A stretch of 64,000 bases of DNA, from contig OZ017802.1 of assembly GCA_963969395.1 (NCBI GenBank), positions 7,628,501-7,692,500 of the forward strand. The letters are read 5' to 3'. This DNA comes from Pseudoscleropodium purum. Its lineage: Eukaryota; Streptophyta; Bryopsida; Hypnales; Brachytheciaceae. The position numbers and the translations under genes were made by a program. How positions within the stretch are numbered: the first letter of the stretch is position 1; every line of letters begins with the position of its first letter. Below the pieces are notes generated by a model. The model had not been told where the DNA came from and made no database searches. It worked only from the letters and a program-made list of their open reading frames with translations. Below, one piece after another: positions 22,092 through 32,717 of this stretch.

Positions 22092-22486
22092 ATTGGTAGT
22101 GCAGTAGTAGTTGAATAGGTTATATAGGCATTAAAAATTAGTTTAGAAATATAGAGTTGAAATGAAAAAAATTATATGTGCAATTAGCCAAATGTGCACA
22201 ATGTATGGTATTCTATATTAAATTCAATACATTTTGCCCATATTGATTATGTTTGTATTTGTGTTGATCTTGATTTTTTAAATAATATATATATATTTGA
22301 AGTCACAAACTTTTTTAGTTTGCCTTCTGAAAATGAATTGGAATTTTTTCATAGTTTCAAGAGTATCATGGACTCATGGTCAAACTTTATAATCTTTCAA
22401 CTTATAAGAGACATTGTTTTAATAACAAATTGCGAACCATTGCACTTCATTTAACATTTAATTGTTTAAAGATTAAGGGAATGACC
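22092..22486. other. 3' flank of cargo gene 3
   Basis: AT-rich non-coding sequence between the kinase-like gene and the right subterminal tract. Nothing else recognised. Confidence 0.4.
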
Positions 22487-22650
22487 GCGGGGCAGTTTGA
22501 GTAGGGCGGTCGGGGGAAATAGGGCTGTCAAAGCAGACGGGGCGGACGGACGGGGCGGACGGGGTGACAGGCGGACGCTGCGTCCGTCAGGACCGCGAAT
22601 GTCAGCGAACACTGCGGACACAGCGTCCGCGTCCAGACGTCCGGACGTCG
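22487..22650. repeat. Subterminal CpG-rich CGGACG tract, right end
   Basis: GGGCGGACGG and GGACGGGGCGGAC words next to the right terminus, the counterpart of 11117-11266. The last part (ACGTCCGGACGTCG) is palindromic. Confidence 0.75.
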
Positions 22651-22652
22651 TA

Positions 22653-22669
22653 TCAACCCTGTTCAAAAG
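22653..22669 (-). repeat. Right terminal inverted repeat plus 8-bp target duplication
   Basis: TCAACCCTG (22653-22661) is the inverted copy of the left end, followed by TTCAAAAG (22662-22669), identical to the left flank. Confidence 0.8.
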
Positions 22670-23813
22670 AGAGAGACTTCAAATTCTTATCATTAATCCA
22701 TTCAAGAATTGAAGGTATAGAGTAGGAGATACAAAGGTTGAAATTTGAATATATGCATAAGATTCAAATCAATACTTGGTATTTTTTTCACTTTAGAAAT
22801 GGGTGACAATTTACTAAATGGATGATATGTAATTAAAGGCATCTCAAAAACAGCATGAGATGGAGAATAAATCATTTGAATTGTGAATGTTTTGATGGAA
22901 ACAAGAAATTTAATATAGTTTGTTTTTTAATATTTAAAAATATTATTTTTTCATACAATGTATGTCAATGACATATGAAAGATGTATTTGACAAGAATCC
23001 ACTAAATTTTTGCTTCCACATGTAACATGTTGTATGACATTGAATATTGATAAAATTATTTGGAGGTGGATTCTACCTTGCATCTCCACACCAAATGTGT
23101 CAAATTGTAAAAACACAAAAGATGTTGGAAGCTAAAATCCATACTTTGTCTTCATATGCAATTTCAATTGATATTACTTTTCCTTACATTTCCTAGGAGG
23201 TAACTAAATAAATAAATTTTCGGCCATTGCAAGAAGTGAGATTGGAAATGTTGATAACAACACAAGTAAAATTGATTATCTTAGTACCTTAGCAAATTCA
23301 ACACAAGATTATCAAATATTTCATTTATTATAGAGATTTGGTTTCAACAAATGAAATACAATGTTGAACTTTAGTTCTTTCTATGCAAAAATGAGCTTTT
23401 AGACAATAATTAAAGTAAGCCAACCTATTGTGTCTACCAAACTTTAAAGAAAAAAATTTAACTAATTCATATTTTGTCAAATAAAAATATATAAAATATA
23501 TAAATATATAAATAAATAAATATTCTTCCTCTATTATTTGTGTTACTATTGTTGATATTAGTTACTTTGAATGGATAAAGTTGAGTGTGCAAATGTTAGT
23601 CTTGATGTTAGATTGGATTCTAAAAATCTAGAATACACTTATAGCTGGAATTCTATACGATCTTTAAACATTCTATACATATCAAGGCATGTAGCTGTCT
23701 ACATACTTAGATATTATTTCTCCACCTATAAATTTTTTTTCTTAAAGAAATCAATATTTCATCAACCTTCTATGGGTTTTGATGAGAAATTGATCCCAAG
23801 ATAGTGCCTTACT
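22670..23813. other. AT-rich intergenic sequence
   Basis: No gene or clear element ends. A 77-codon frame at 23571-23804 has no recognisable features. Confidence 0.4.
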
Positions 23814-24510
23814 TTACTCCCTAAAGGACCAAGTGTCCCCTTGAGGGGCAAAGGAAAGTTTAGGTAGTTTCTAATATGATCTCAATTTTGGGCATGATTT
23901 TTAGAAACTTTTTTTGAAGATAGAAAGATACATGAATTCATAAGAATATAATTTACATTTCAATTGATGCCTAGGAGCAAACATTATGCCACCTTAAGTT
24001 CAAAATGGAATTTGTTGGGCAACACAAAAAGAACTCAAAACTCAAAATTTTATTTCTCATAGGAAATGTTTTTGTCTACATCAAAAGATTTGATTCATTT
24101 GATTTGGACTAATGATAATAAAGTTATTAAATGTCTTAATTTTTTGGCAATTAGAGCATCTTCTTCAAGAAATAATTTATAGGATTCATTTTTACTCCAA
24201 AACTTACAATAAAAAAGAAGTTCTACATGGTTTAATTTACTTGCTAGAGTAATCTCACCATTGGGATTATTTAATATGTTTCAATTCTATCTTAGAACTA
24301 CTGATGATTTATTTTTTCCTTTTATCTTGTACATATCTTACAATCTATGTGGTCAAAGTTTCTGAAATTTCTTCTACACAATTTTATACTAGTTAAGTGC
24401 AAGATCCTATGGTTAGACATGCAAAATATTATAATTTAAAAGTTCCCACTTTACAATGGAAATGGTATTTTGAGTGTTTTTTGATGGAAAAAGGCCTTCA
24501 TCCTCTAAGT
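23814..24510 (+). mobile_element. TTAA-type element, subfamily A, degenerate copy
   Basis: It begins TTTACTCCCTAAAGGACC and is collinear with 6447-7345: the AGGGGCAAAGG start, GGCATGATTTT, the ATTATGCCACC block, TTGCTAGA.(T/C)AATCTCACCATT, and AAGATCCTATGGTTAGACATG. The right terminus is worn down near 24500. Non-coding. Confidence 0.55.
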
Positions 24511-24579
24511 ATTAATATAAAATCCACTATATTGTATTATAGTATCTAAGTTGCATAGACCTAGAGAATGAGTACTAAA

Positions 24580-24624
<45 letters not shown>
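24580..24624. repeat. CA then TA microsatellite
   Basis: About 8 CA units run straight into about 15 TA units. Confidence 0.9.
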
Positions 24625-24628
<4 letters not shown>

Positions 24629-26303
24629 CAAACTTGATGTTGACACCAATAGTCAAACCCAAAATGATCAACTATAGTAGGAGGTCCTTAAAGTGCTTGG
24701 GTTCTAAAAGTATCTTTTCAATGCACCAACAATGTCAATTCTAGTGCACATTTCAGCCAAGGTAGACATTCCTAGTGACTACTACCTTCCAACTTCAAAA
24801 ATTCACAACCAAGGGCTGCTTCTTATTTGGAGGCCAAACCAATTTAGTGCACCAAAGTCCAAGAATCCTCACTTGTAATTGGACCAAATGCTAAAATTGG
24901 TCCTCAACCCCTTTACACCTAGAGGCTATGCTAATTTGGTGTAATGAATCTTTTATTCAAAAAAGATATGATCTAACATGGCCTGAATTGTTGAATTGGG
25001 TGCACCAAAAATAAGAGGCCAATACTTGGCCTAGGGACCAATGTCGGATTTCAATTTTAAAAACTGATTTTCTAGATATTATTTTTCTCAATAAATTAGA
25101 TCCATTGGATTTTGGGCAATCGGCCTCTAGGTATAAAGTGGCTGGAAATTTTAGCCTTCTTCTCTCTCCCTTATAGTTTTTTTTAAAAATTGGCTTAGCT
25201 TCTTGGCCTCAACGCCTTTAAACTTGGGAGAATCACCCCCTATTATGATATTATAGTGAGTACTTGAGACCGGCCTCTAGCCCAAAAGAGGCTGAAATTT
25301 GGTGCAATCGGCCTCAAGAAAAATTGGCCCAGCCTCTAGGTATAAAGTGGCCCTAATTCCAGAAAGCTCCAAAAAATATGAAACCAATTGGGTTACCTAG
25401 CCGCCCATTCCAATTACTGAAAATCATTTCAAGAACTCAAACCGCCCCCCCTCCCCCCCCAAAAAAAAAAAAAATTAATTTCCATCTCTTCAAGTGGGCA
25501 TTTTATACTCGGACCTACTACGTACAGTACCTCACATCAATCACACATACCATGGACAAGCAACCACATACATTGTGTGTGAGACCAGTACCAACTCCAG
25601 CCAGATACACAGTTGCTCTAAATTCTACAGACCATTTACTGTTGATTTCAGGTATACCAACCCTTCCCATTTCAAGAAGCCATTATGATAGTGCCCCACC
25701 TGCACCCCCCCACTGGCAAAAAAAAAAAAAGGGATCGACCTCCCCCGGCCACCCGCGGACCACATGATCTCGGCCAACCCAGGTGCCGATTTCTCCCACC
25801 ATGACATCATGCACCATAACCTTAAAACTTATGATAAAAAAGTACCGGCAAATGACAATTCCATATCTCCCCTTCCCAGCTCAGCTCAGCGCAGCGCAGC
25901 GAGCTTGCCAGTGGCTCTGCAGATGAGCTAATTACTGCGGCAGTTGCGACGTGCAGTGTGTTGTCCGGCCTCGCTCGCACCTGCACCAATGATCCATCCA
26001 CATCCGCCTTCCCTTATTTGCTCAGTGCCATTTATTTGTAAAAGCCAGTGCTTTCACTTTCGTTGCGCTTCAAATGCCCTGCCATCATGTCCCAATTCCG
26101 TTCAGTTGCCGCAGCTGAGTGTGCATTTGCTCCAGGTCTCCACATGTTGTTTTTCAGAAAGGGGGGGGGGGGGGGGGATTCCAGTTGTGGCCGTGGTTCG
26201 GCCAACGCACGGAACTGCAACTGCCACTGCAGTTGGCCTCTCAGTACTACTGTAGTACCACCACAAGTTATTTAATGGCAAACGTGAATGAAATTGTATC
26301 AAC
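24625..26303. other. Mixed intergenic sequence, no supported gene
   Basis: 24670-25360 contains the phrase CGGCCTCTAGGTATAAAGTGGC (near 25119 and, in similar form, near 25330) and an inverted version (CCTCTAGCCCAAAAGAGGC near 25270), so it is repeat-derived. 25370-26300 is more GC-balanced, with a C/A run at 25445-25474 and a 17-base G run at 26161-26177. Frames of 60-130 codons here cross these homopolymers and look spurious. Confidence 0.4.
26161..26177 (+). repeat. Poly-G run of 17
   Basis: An uninterrupted G homopolymer. Its length may vary or be a sequencing artefact. Confidence 0.9.
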
Positions 26304-27418
26304 TAAGGTACAGTGGGTACCCTGCCCAAATGTACCACTAATTTGCTACTGTGCCTTATTTACTATCATTAGACTGTTTGAATGTTTGTGTATTCAAAAT
26401 GGCAAAGGGAAAGGAGTCTCCAACACACCCAAGAACATGAGGTTTGGATATTATATGCAAAAGTTATTAACCCCAAAGTGACATAGGATATTCTTCCATG
26501 AAGAATTGCTTTCTTAGGTGTTCATTTTGGAGTTTTCCGCATGGCAAACCGGCAACTTTTGGGGTCAATCCAACCGCATAGAGGGACATCACACTATAGT
26601 CTAGGAATGCCCTCAAAAAATTTCAACTACTAATTCGCTTATCTTGTATATTTTTTTGAATTATGAAATGCTGTAAGAAGTGAAGAAAAAGTAGGGGAAA
26701 ACGGTGTTTTTCTTGCTTTGGCACCTTGTATACCAAGCAAACTTACTAATTAGCCATCGAGTCAAAATAGGAATTCAGAGGTTGTCATACCAAATACCAT
26801 GCCTACTTGAATAAATCGCAAGATCTACAAAGTTGTGCTGTACTCGAAATCCTGAATGAAGGTAGGTCGGACTCTTGTAATAGAGGACCTTTTCTTTCAA
26901 TAAATCGACAAAATTTGAAAAACAAAAACCATGGAAATCCAAGCAGTTACAAGTAGCATGATATTTGAAAGGACTTGTACAAATTTTTGTGGCTAGAATG
27001 AATGACTCGATCTTCGGCGAGGTGACTTGAATCGGCCAAGAGCCGAGCAAACAAACCTCACCTGGTTTTTGAACCGCAACCAGGGCTTCACCAATACTTC
27101 CCAACTTTAGATTGTCTTATAAATTGTTGTCCTTCCTTGAATTTCATGTGTTTGGTGTCGTTAGAGAGGTCTTCATGAACCTTACAAATACTCTTTGATA
27201 TAGTTTTGCAATTAAGTTAAGGAAATCATGTAAAATTCGTGATGAAAATTGTTCAGGACGGTTTTTGTCCCCGATGACACTTTGGGGTTAAGAATTCAAA
27301 CAAAATTTGGTTTTGAAAGTGCTTCTTCCACATAGGTATATATTTGATTTTGGAGATGTAGACAGAGTGAAGATGGTAGTTTTAAGGTCAATGGTGTATT
27401 TTTAGGTGCCTACCGTAG
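26304..27418 (+). mobile_element. 276-bp-type MITE (subfamily E) split by a TTAA insertion
   Basis: The outer parts (26304-26470 and 27288-27418) align with the uninterrupted copies at 45453-45728 and, inverted, 50838-51113: left TAAGGTA...GGGTACC, the phrase TTTGGATATTATATGCAAAAG, right TTTGGAGATGTA and GTGCCTACCGTA. The 825-bp insert at 26467-27291 falls exactly at the TTAA shared with those copies. Confidence 0.75.
26467..27291. mobile_element. TTAA-flanked piggyBac-like element, 825 bp with both TTAA copies
   Basis: The ends are TTAACCCCAAAGTGACATAGG and, reverse-complemented on the right, TTAACCCCAAAGTGTCATCGG, matching in about 19 of 21 positions. It is inserted at a TTAA whose empty state is visible in two paralogous MITEs in the window. 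A 109-codon frame on the - strand (27104-26775) shows no transposase motif. It is non-autonomous. Confidence 0.75.
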
Positions 27419-27709
27419 GAAGGTAAGAGGTCATAAAACACCTATTGAGGTAGAAGTATCTATTTGTGAGAATTTAAGCATTTCAACTTGCAAGATATGG
27501 GAAATTCATAGAGAAATTGAGGTCAATGTGTACAAATATAAAGATGAGGAAGATTGATACAATTTTTTTTCTTTCTAATAATAAATATTTTATTCAATAT
27601 GAATGTGGACTTTTCATCAGGATCCATTTTGGTCTCATAGACTCACCTATTTTGGTTAGCTTTGGTACTTCAGCCTAAACCAAGACAAAAGAGAGATAAA
27701 TAGACAAGA
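27419..27709. other. Intergenic sequence
   Basis: No feature recognised. Confidence 0.4.
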
Positions 27710-28200
27710 GTGTACAAACAAAGATATTTTTTGAGGGAATAGTGCATCCAATTGTTATCCACAATAGGTCATCTATAAAGCCATTATAGAGGGGTTGTCC
27801 AAAATAGGTTCTTCTACCATACCTACACATTAACTTCATCATCGACATTTCAATCTGACTACAAATTAGCACTTCCCTACATGTAGATAGTATACACAAT
27901 CTTTTTTTTTATAGTAGCCAATCCATTTTTGATCACCCTCTATTTTAGGTGTATAGGTTGCTCTCTTTCCAAAATAGGTGGAGACAAATAGTGGTTAATT
28001 ATTGCACAATCCATGGCACAGTTGAGATGCATTATGATTGGCTGCTACAAGACTCTTAGTATTGCAACTAGCCCTTAGTTGATTTTGCAACCAACCCGTG
28101 GTTGGAAATAGAAAGACCTACATCATGAGTATATGTTGACAAAATCTTCAATTAAAAATCTTCAAAGTAATTATGTTTGAGAAAAAAAATTCTAAAATCC
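27710..28200. repeat. Dispersed repeat H, first copy
   Basis: Collinear with 58980-59260. Shared phrases include ATAGGTTG(C/T)T(C/T)TCTTTC near 27951, GAGA(C/T)(A/G)AATAGTG(G/A)TTA, CATTAT(G/A)ATTGGCTNCAAGACT and TTGATTTTGCAACCA(A/T)CCC. The type is unknown and no ends were resolved. Confidence 0.5.
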
Positions 28201-29346
28201 TTCTAAACTATATTTTTGTACATGAAAAAAATTCCCCACTTCAATAAACTTAGCTCTAGATATGCATAATTGCTTAAGTGGTTGGAAATGGGTAGGCTAT
28301 GTTATTGAAGGTATGCAGGCTTAGTGTCACTCCTCAATTCTTTCAAAATCCCAAGTACTAGGCTAGACCCTAGATGAATAAATTATTCTTAATTACTACC
28401 AACCTTCATGTAAGATTGGAGTTATTTCTTTCTCATTAAATAACTATCGTGACACGCATGTTATTATAACAAGACGTGTTATAATTGGTCAATTACATGT
28501 GTATACCTTGGAATATTTTCTCAGAATTAATTTTCTCATAATTGACTTATCAATCGAGCAAAAAGCCAATTCTAATTAGTCCATTCAATTCTAATATGTT
28601 GGTCTTTAATAATAGAAATAGAATTACAAGTGAATTTGTTTGCAATGAAAATCACTTTCATTTGAATGGAAATGACATGATGTATCCTTTCCGGGGATCC
28701 TTTCATGTTTATCACAACATCAAAGATTTAAGAACATTCATGTTTGAAATAATTTCTTGAAAAGAAAATGATTTAGTACTAACCAACTTCTTATTCACAC
28801 TATGGTATCAATCAATAGACCAACAATCATAGAAATTTTATTTTGCACTTGGTGATGATGGATTAGTTGGTGCTTTGGTTTTATTCACATTGTGTGCATG
28901 TTTAGTCTTGGGGCTCCATCTAGAACATTGTACTTTATTCTTTGTAGCAATGGGCTTGCCAAGGTAGTCTTCTATAGATGCAAATGTGCCTAGGTGAATA
29001 GGAGTTGTCATTGACCATGACATTTCTAAGGCCACCATAGCACCCTTTATAGAATCACCTTTCACATTGCAAAGTGTACACTTGCATGCAACCTTGGCTT
29101 GCTTCTTCTATTTCAAAAATAAATAAATAGACCAACAATGCACCCCCGAAGCAAAAATACAATGAATTATATTAATACTTAACCCTGTACAAGCCCTTGC
29201 AAATTTAAAAGGTGCATTGAATAATTTCAATATTAACTCTAAAAACAAAGAATGCACCTATTGGTTTAGTCATTAGTATATTTTGGTGAGTACCATGGTC
29301 ATGAGGTCTGCGTCCTTTCAAGGACAATTACCTTGCAAGTTGGAAG
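28201..29346. other. Intergenic sequence with a small cysteine-containing frame
   Basis: On the - strand a frame running from about 29110 through 28838 reads CKCTLCNVKGD, then SIKGAMVALEMSWSMTTP and a basic C-terminus. A CxC..C pattern in front of the ATG at 29065 suggests a decayed zinc-finger fragment, perhaps of a transposase. The evidence is too weak to call a gene. Confidence 0.3.
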
Positions 29347-29618
29347 TAAGGTGGGTACAACCAAAATCACACCTTGCCTAAAAAACCCATCATCAACTCA
29401 GTGTACATCTCCAAAATCAATATGTTGAAGAAACAATTTTAAAACTCTGACCCTTTGTAACTTTTGCACATGGTATTCAAATTTCATGCTCATTGGTAGA
29501 TTCCCACCTCCTTTCATTTCCCAAGAAGAAAATATGAAAATTTTACCAGTTTAATAATAATAATAGTACCTAGGCACAGGAAGCCCAAAGTGGCGGTTTT
29601 GGGGGGTCCCCACCTTAC
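29347..29618 (-). mobile_element. MITE subfamily E, inverted copy, 272 bp
   Basis: The left end is TAAGGTGGGTAC. The right end, CCCCACCTTA, is its inverted counterpart. The interior matches the reverse complement of 45453-45728 (GTGTACATCTCCAAAATCA, TAACTTTTGCACATGGTAT, CCTCCTTTCA). The TTAA site used elsewhere has decayed here. Confidence 0.65.
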
Positions 29619-29979
29619 CACATTTTGATACAACGTACAAAAGCTCAAAGTACAGTACCTGCGGTTGTCTAACACATGGTCAATTATTGGCTGAGGCTGC
29701 CAGTTTACAAAATGCTGTTAACAACCTTGATTGCTTTCTCTACCTGAAACGAATGCAACACGTACTTCCCTATTGTAGACTAAAGTCTGCAGATATGATA
29801 CGGCAGCGATACAATTAACTTCGAAATCTCACGCTGGAATGAATGCTATAATGTGTAATGAAATCTTAGCAAACTGAAACCTACAACAGAAGTATCGCCA
29901 GGCTTGTCCTCTACCTTGCAAAAGAATAATGCGGAAACCGAAGCAATTAGGATTAACGAGCGTCTCCGAGGTCTGGTGT
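29619..29979. other. 3' flank of the KCS gene
   Basis: Non-repetitive and moderately GC-balanced, probably the 3' UTR and downstream region of the ketoacyl-CoA synthase gene. No other feature. Confidence 0.4.
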
Positions 29980-30113
29980 CGAATTCGGATTCACGAGATG
30001 CTTCTCCGCGCTATGGCGTCGAATTCGGGTTCACGGGATGTCTCTCTGAGCTATGGCATCGGATTCGGGTTCACGGGATGTCTCTCTGAGCTATGGCGTC
30101 GAATTCGGGTTTC
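29980..30113. repeat. 40-bp tandem repeat abutting the KCS stop codon
   Basis: Units start at 29980, 30020 and 30060, with a partial unit at 30100-30113 (unit start CGAATTCGGGTTCACGGGAT, end GCTATGGCGT). A more diverged half unit seems to precede it at about 29950-29979. The array ends one base before the stop codon complement (30115-30117), so it forms the start of the KCS 3' UTR. An open + frame across it is a by-product of the repeat. Confidence 0.85.
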
Positions 30114-30114
30114 A

Positions 30115-32527
30115 TTACGAGTGTCTGCTCGATGGCGGTGACCACGAGACGGGGTACGTGTTGACACAATCCATCCAAGGATTCTCGCAATTCTTCGCAT
30201 CTGTGTGATTACTCCTCAGCGATTTCCAAATGGCGCTGTTGCACTTAATCCCGGACCCCAGCGCAATTTGCCACACGAGGTCACCCTTTCGCACTCTGTT
30301 CTTGGCTTCCATGTACGCGAGCACATACCAAATCGAGCTCGAACTCGTGTTGCCAAACCTGTGGAGCGACATCCTTGAAGGCTCCATGTGGTGCTTCGAC
30401 AGACTCAGATTCTTCTCGATGCCGTCCAAGACCGCCTTGCCCCCCGGGTGGATGCAGAAGTGGTCGATGGCGGCCTGGAAGTCGGGAGTGTAGGGCTTCC
30501 GCTGCAGGTGGAGGAACTTGCGACTGATGAAATTGGTGGCGAATTTCAGCTTCTCCGAGAGAGGGAGGATCTTAGGGGCGAGAGTGGTGATGTTGGATTT
30601 GAGAGCTATCCCTGCGGCGGCCATGAGCTCCTTGGAGAGAGAGACGCCGATGATGCCTGCGGAGTCTTGGAGATTCTTCACGCAGCCGAAGCTCTTGGAG
30701 ATAGCGCCGTGGTGAGTGCGCACCACGTGCTGCAAGCTGTACTTGGATCGGCGCTTGTCACCTGCATTGGTCAAGCACTAACTCATCAGCAAGGATGCAA
30801 AAAATTGTGCTTCGCCTGAATTTTCGAAAATTCAATTCAAACAATCAGTTGGAAATAAAATTTTCTAAATCATATAATGAAAGTCCCCGTTCACCATACA
30901 AGAAGAGAGGTTCCATTCACCATACAGGAAAACTTTGCCTACAACAATCTGGAAAACTTGCGCCATCTAAAATTTTGCACATTCCATTAGATGGAGTGTT
31001 TCCACAATCAAAGTTCAATGGTATGGTCAATGGAGCCTCTAATGTGCGGTGTGGTCAATGAAGTCTCTACCTTAATAAATTAAGTAACGACACGATGATT
31101 TGCTAGAAAAAAGGTTGCATTGCTTGGTGCTCGCTTTCCGATTATTTCCGATTTTTCGGCCTACTTTGTGTTACAGGTCTAGAAATCGAGCCTTCACGAA
31201 GATTGTTCACGTGTTACAAAGCTGGTGTACGTACAAATTTCTATAAAATAAGACATGTGCACCCAGAATTGCCACCTGAACTGTACAGAGTGGCAGAGTA
31301 GACTCCTTTTAAAAGTGACGATTCTGGGTGCACAATCCTTACCCGGGGGGGAATTTCCAATACCCCAAAACAGAAATCCAATGTGGCGTTCCCCTATTGT
31401 ATGGATCAAACATGCATGTAGTTTCAACAGAGGCAAACAAATCCTGGCATACAGCTGCGCTCGATCAATTCAGTGTTTGAAAGCTCAAATCTTAGAAAAA
31501 AAACATTCATGATCAGATACTCACTTCGTTTGTTAGAGAGCAGAACCGCTGAAGCGCCCCACCGGAAGATGCAGTTGCCAACCATCATGGATCGGTCATT
31601 CCCCGAATAAACCTGCAACCCGCTGATCATCTCCGTGCTCAACACAATGGCATACGTGTTCTTGTGCACTTTCAACAAGTCCTGCGCAAGACTAATCGCA
31701 ATCACCCCCGCGCTGCACCCCATGCCGCCCAAGTTGTACGTCTCCACATTCTCCCGCATACCGAAGTGGTTCACCACCATAGCTGACAACGACGGAATGG
31801 GGCAGAACGTGCAGTTCACCACGAGAATACCAATCTCATTCGCCTTGATGCCAGTCTTGCGCAGGAGCTCCGCCACGGGCGTGAACAGCGCGATCTCCGC
31901 TTCCTTCATGGTGGTCGCGTGGGTGAAGTCCACGGGCTCAGCGTGCATGGACAACGGAATGTACGTCTCGGGACCTAAGCCTGAGCTGGCGAGAATCTTC
32001 CTCTGAAACTCTAAACTCTGCTCCGTGAAGAAGCCCGAGTTTGCTGCAAGCTCCAGGAAGCGCTCACTCGTCATCTTGCACTTGTCTTCAGGTTTGAAGA
32101 GCGCGTAATCCACCAAATACGTCACGGGTTGGCCGAGGAACCAGAGCCAGGCTATGCATATTACTGATACCAGAAACGCAACCATCGCCAACAAGGATGC
32201 TTGTTGCGTTGCGAGGAGTCGGTAAAGCTCAAGGCTTTGGGAAGTGGCGAACGAAGCAAGGGACGGCCCATGTTGCCAGAGAAAAGTGGCGCTCTGCGCA
32301 ACGGCAAAGAAGGCAAGAAGCACCAGTTTCCGGCCCTTGATCTCCTTCAAAGGAGAGATCAAGCCCTTGAAGCTTGCTAGCCGGGGACCAAGGCAGCTTG
32401 CCCCCATTGTCGACATGGACTGGCGAACTACCTCAATGGAGCCATCCACGGTGTCCAGCTTCACAGCTTTCACCACGGCGCCTGGTTTCGTTACGTCCAT
32501 GTCGCCGCTGGAGCTCTGCACTCCCAT
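30115..32527 (-). CDS. KCS: 3-ketoacyl-CoA synthase (FAE1/CUT1 type), two exons
   Basis: Condensing enzyme of very-long-chain fatty acid elongation, joining malonyl-CoA to long-chain acyl-CoA in the ER for waxes, cutin precursors and sphingolipids. Exon 1 is 32527-31525 and exon 2 is 30761-30115. The intron 31524-30762 has donor GTGAGT and acceptor GCAG, phase 1, and restores LLSNKRSDKRRSKYSL. The product is 549 residues. Two membrane segments lie at about 68-84 and 112-133. The catalytic Cys271 (GGMGCSAG), His439 (FCIHPGGK) and Asn472 (FGNTSSSS) have spacings of 168 and 33, exactly those of Arabidopsis FAE1 Cys223, His391 and Asn424. The N-terminus is about 45 residues longer than in FAE1. 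ATG 32527 has a good context (GCCATGGGA). The gene looks intact and functional. The paralogue number cannot be decided. Confidence 0.95.
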
Positions 32528-32708
32528 GGCCAGGGCAAGTAAGTACTAGTGGTTGCAATGCAAGGCAAGTCCTTGGTCTCAGGCTTGCTTAAAACTCGGT
32601 GAAGTCAGAGTCTGCGGTTGTGGATTCATCAATTGCAATGCAAGAGACAGATCCAATGAACGACTCCAGCTGTACAGTACTCTACGACTCCTTGAGCTAG
32701 CTCTGAGT

Positions 32709-32717
32709 CTATATATC
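32709..32717 (-). promoter_or_regulatory. Candidate TATA box of the KCS gene
   Basis: On the - strand this reads GATATATAG, about 185 bp upstream of the KCS ATG, a plausible distance for a plant 5' leader. Confidence 0.45.

Larger units (their letters stand above)
11107..22661. mobile_element. Large hAT-like cargo transposon, non-autonomous
   Basis: Seen directly: inverted ends CAGGGTTGA (11107-11115) and TCAACCCTG (22653-22661), a perfect 8-bp flanking repeat, and GTCCG/CGGAC-rich subterminal blocks at both ends (11117-11266 and 22487-22650). hAT elements have 8-bp duplications, short TIRs and subterminal repeats bound by the transposase, so the assignment fits. The 11.6-kb interior has no frame that I can recognise as a hAT transposase. 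Instead it holds three intronless cargo genes (14970-11563 on the - strand; 18227-19489 and 20598-22091 on the + strand) and an AT-rich spacer with debris of another element (17570-17776). The alternative is two separate elements whose outer ends match by chance. I found no CAGGGTTGA-like ends at the inner tracts, which favours one unit. Confidence 0.78.

Noticed and set aside
11107..22661. Two independent GC-ended transposons (11107-15418 and 17845-22661)
   Set aside because: The inner tract borders lack CAGGGTTGA-like ends and target duplications, while the outer ends match each other and share TTCAAAAG.
11107..22661. Insertion from a large DNA virus as origin of the cargo genes
   Set aside because: Intronless genes and an odd kinase could suggest it, but transposon ends with a target duplication explain the segment and no viral hallmark gene was seen.
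26119..26481. 120-codon frame
   Set aside because: It runs through the poly-G tract and into the left part of a MITE.
30388..30819. 143-codon + strand frame opposite the KCS second exon
   Set aside because: The - strand encodes the KCS with conserved catalytic residues; the + frame is its shadow.
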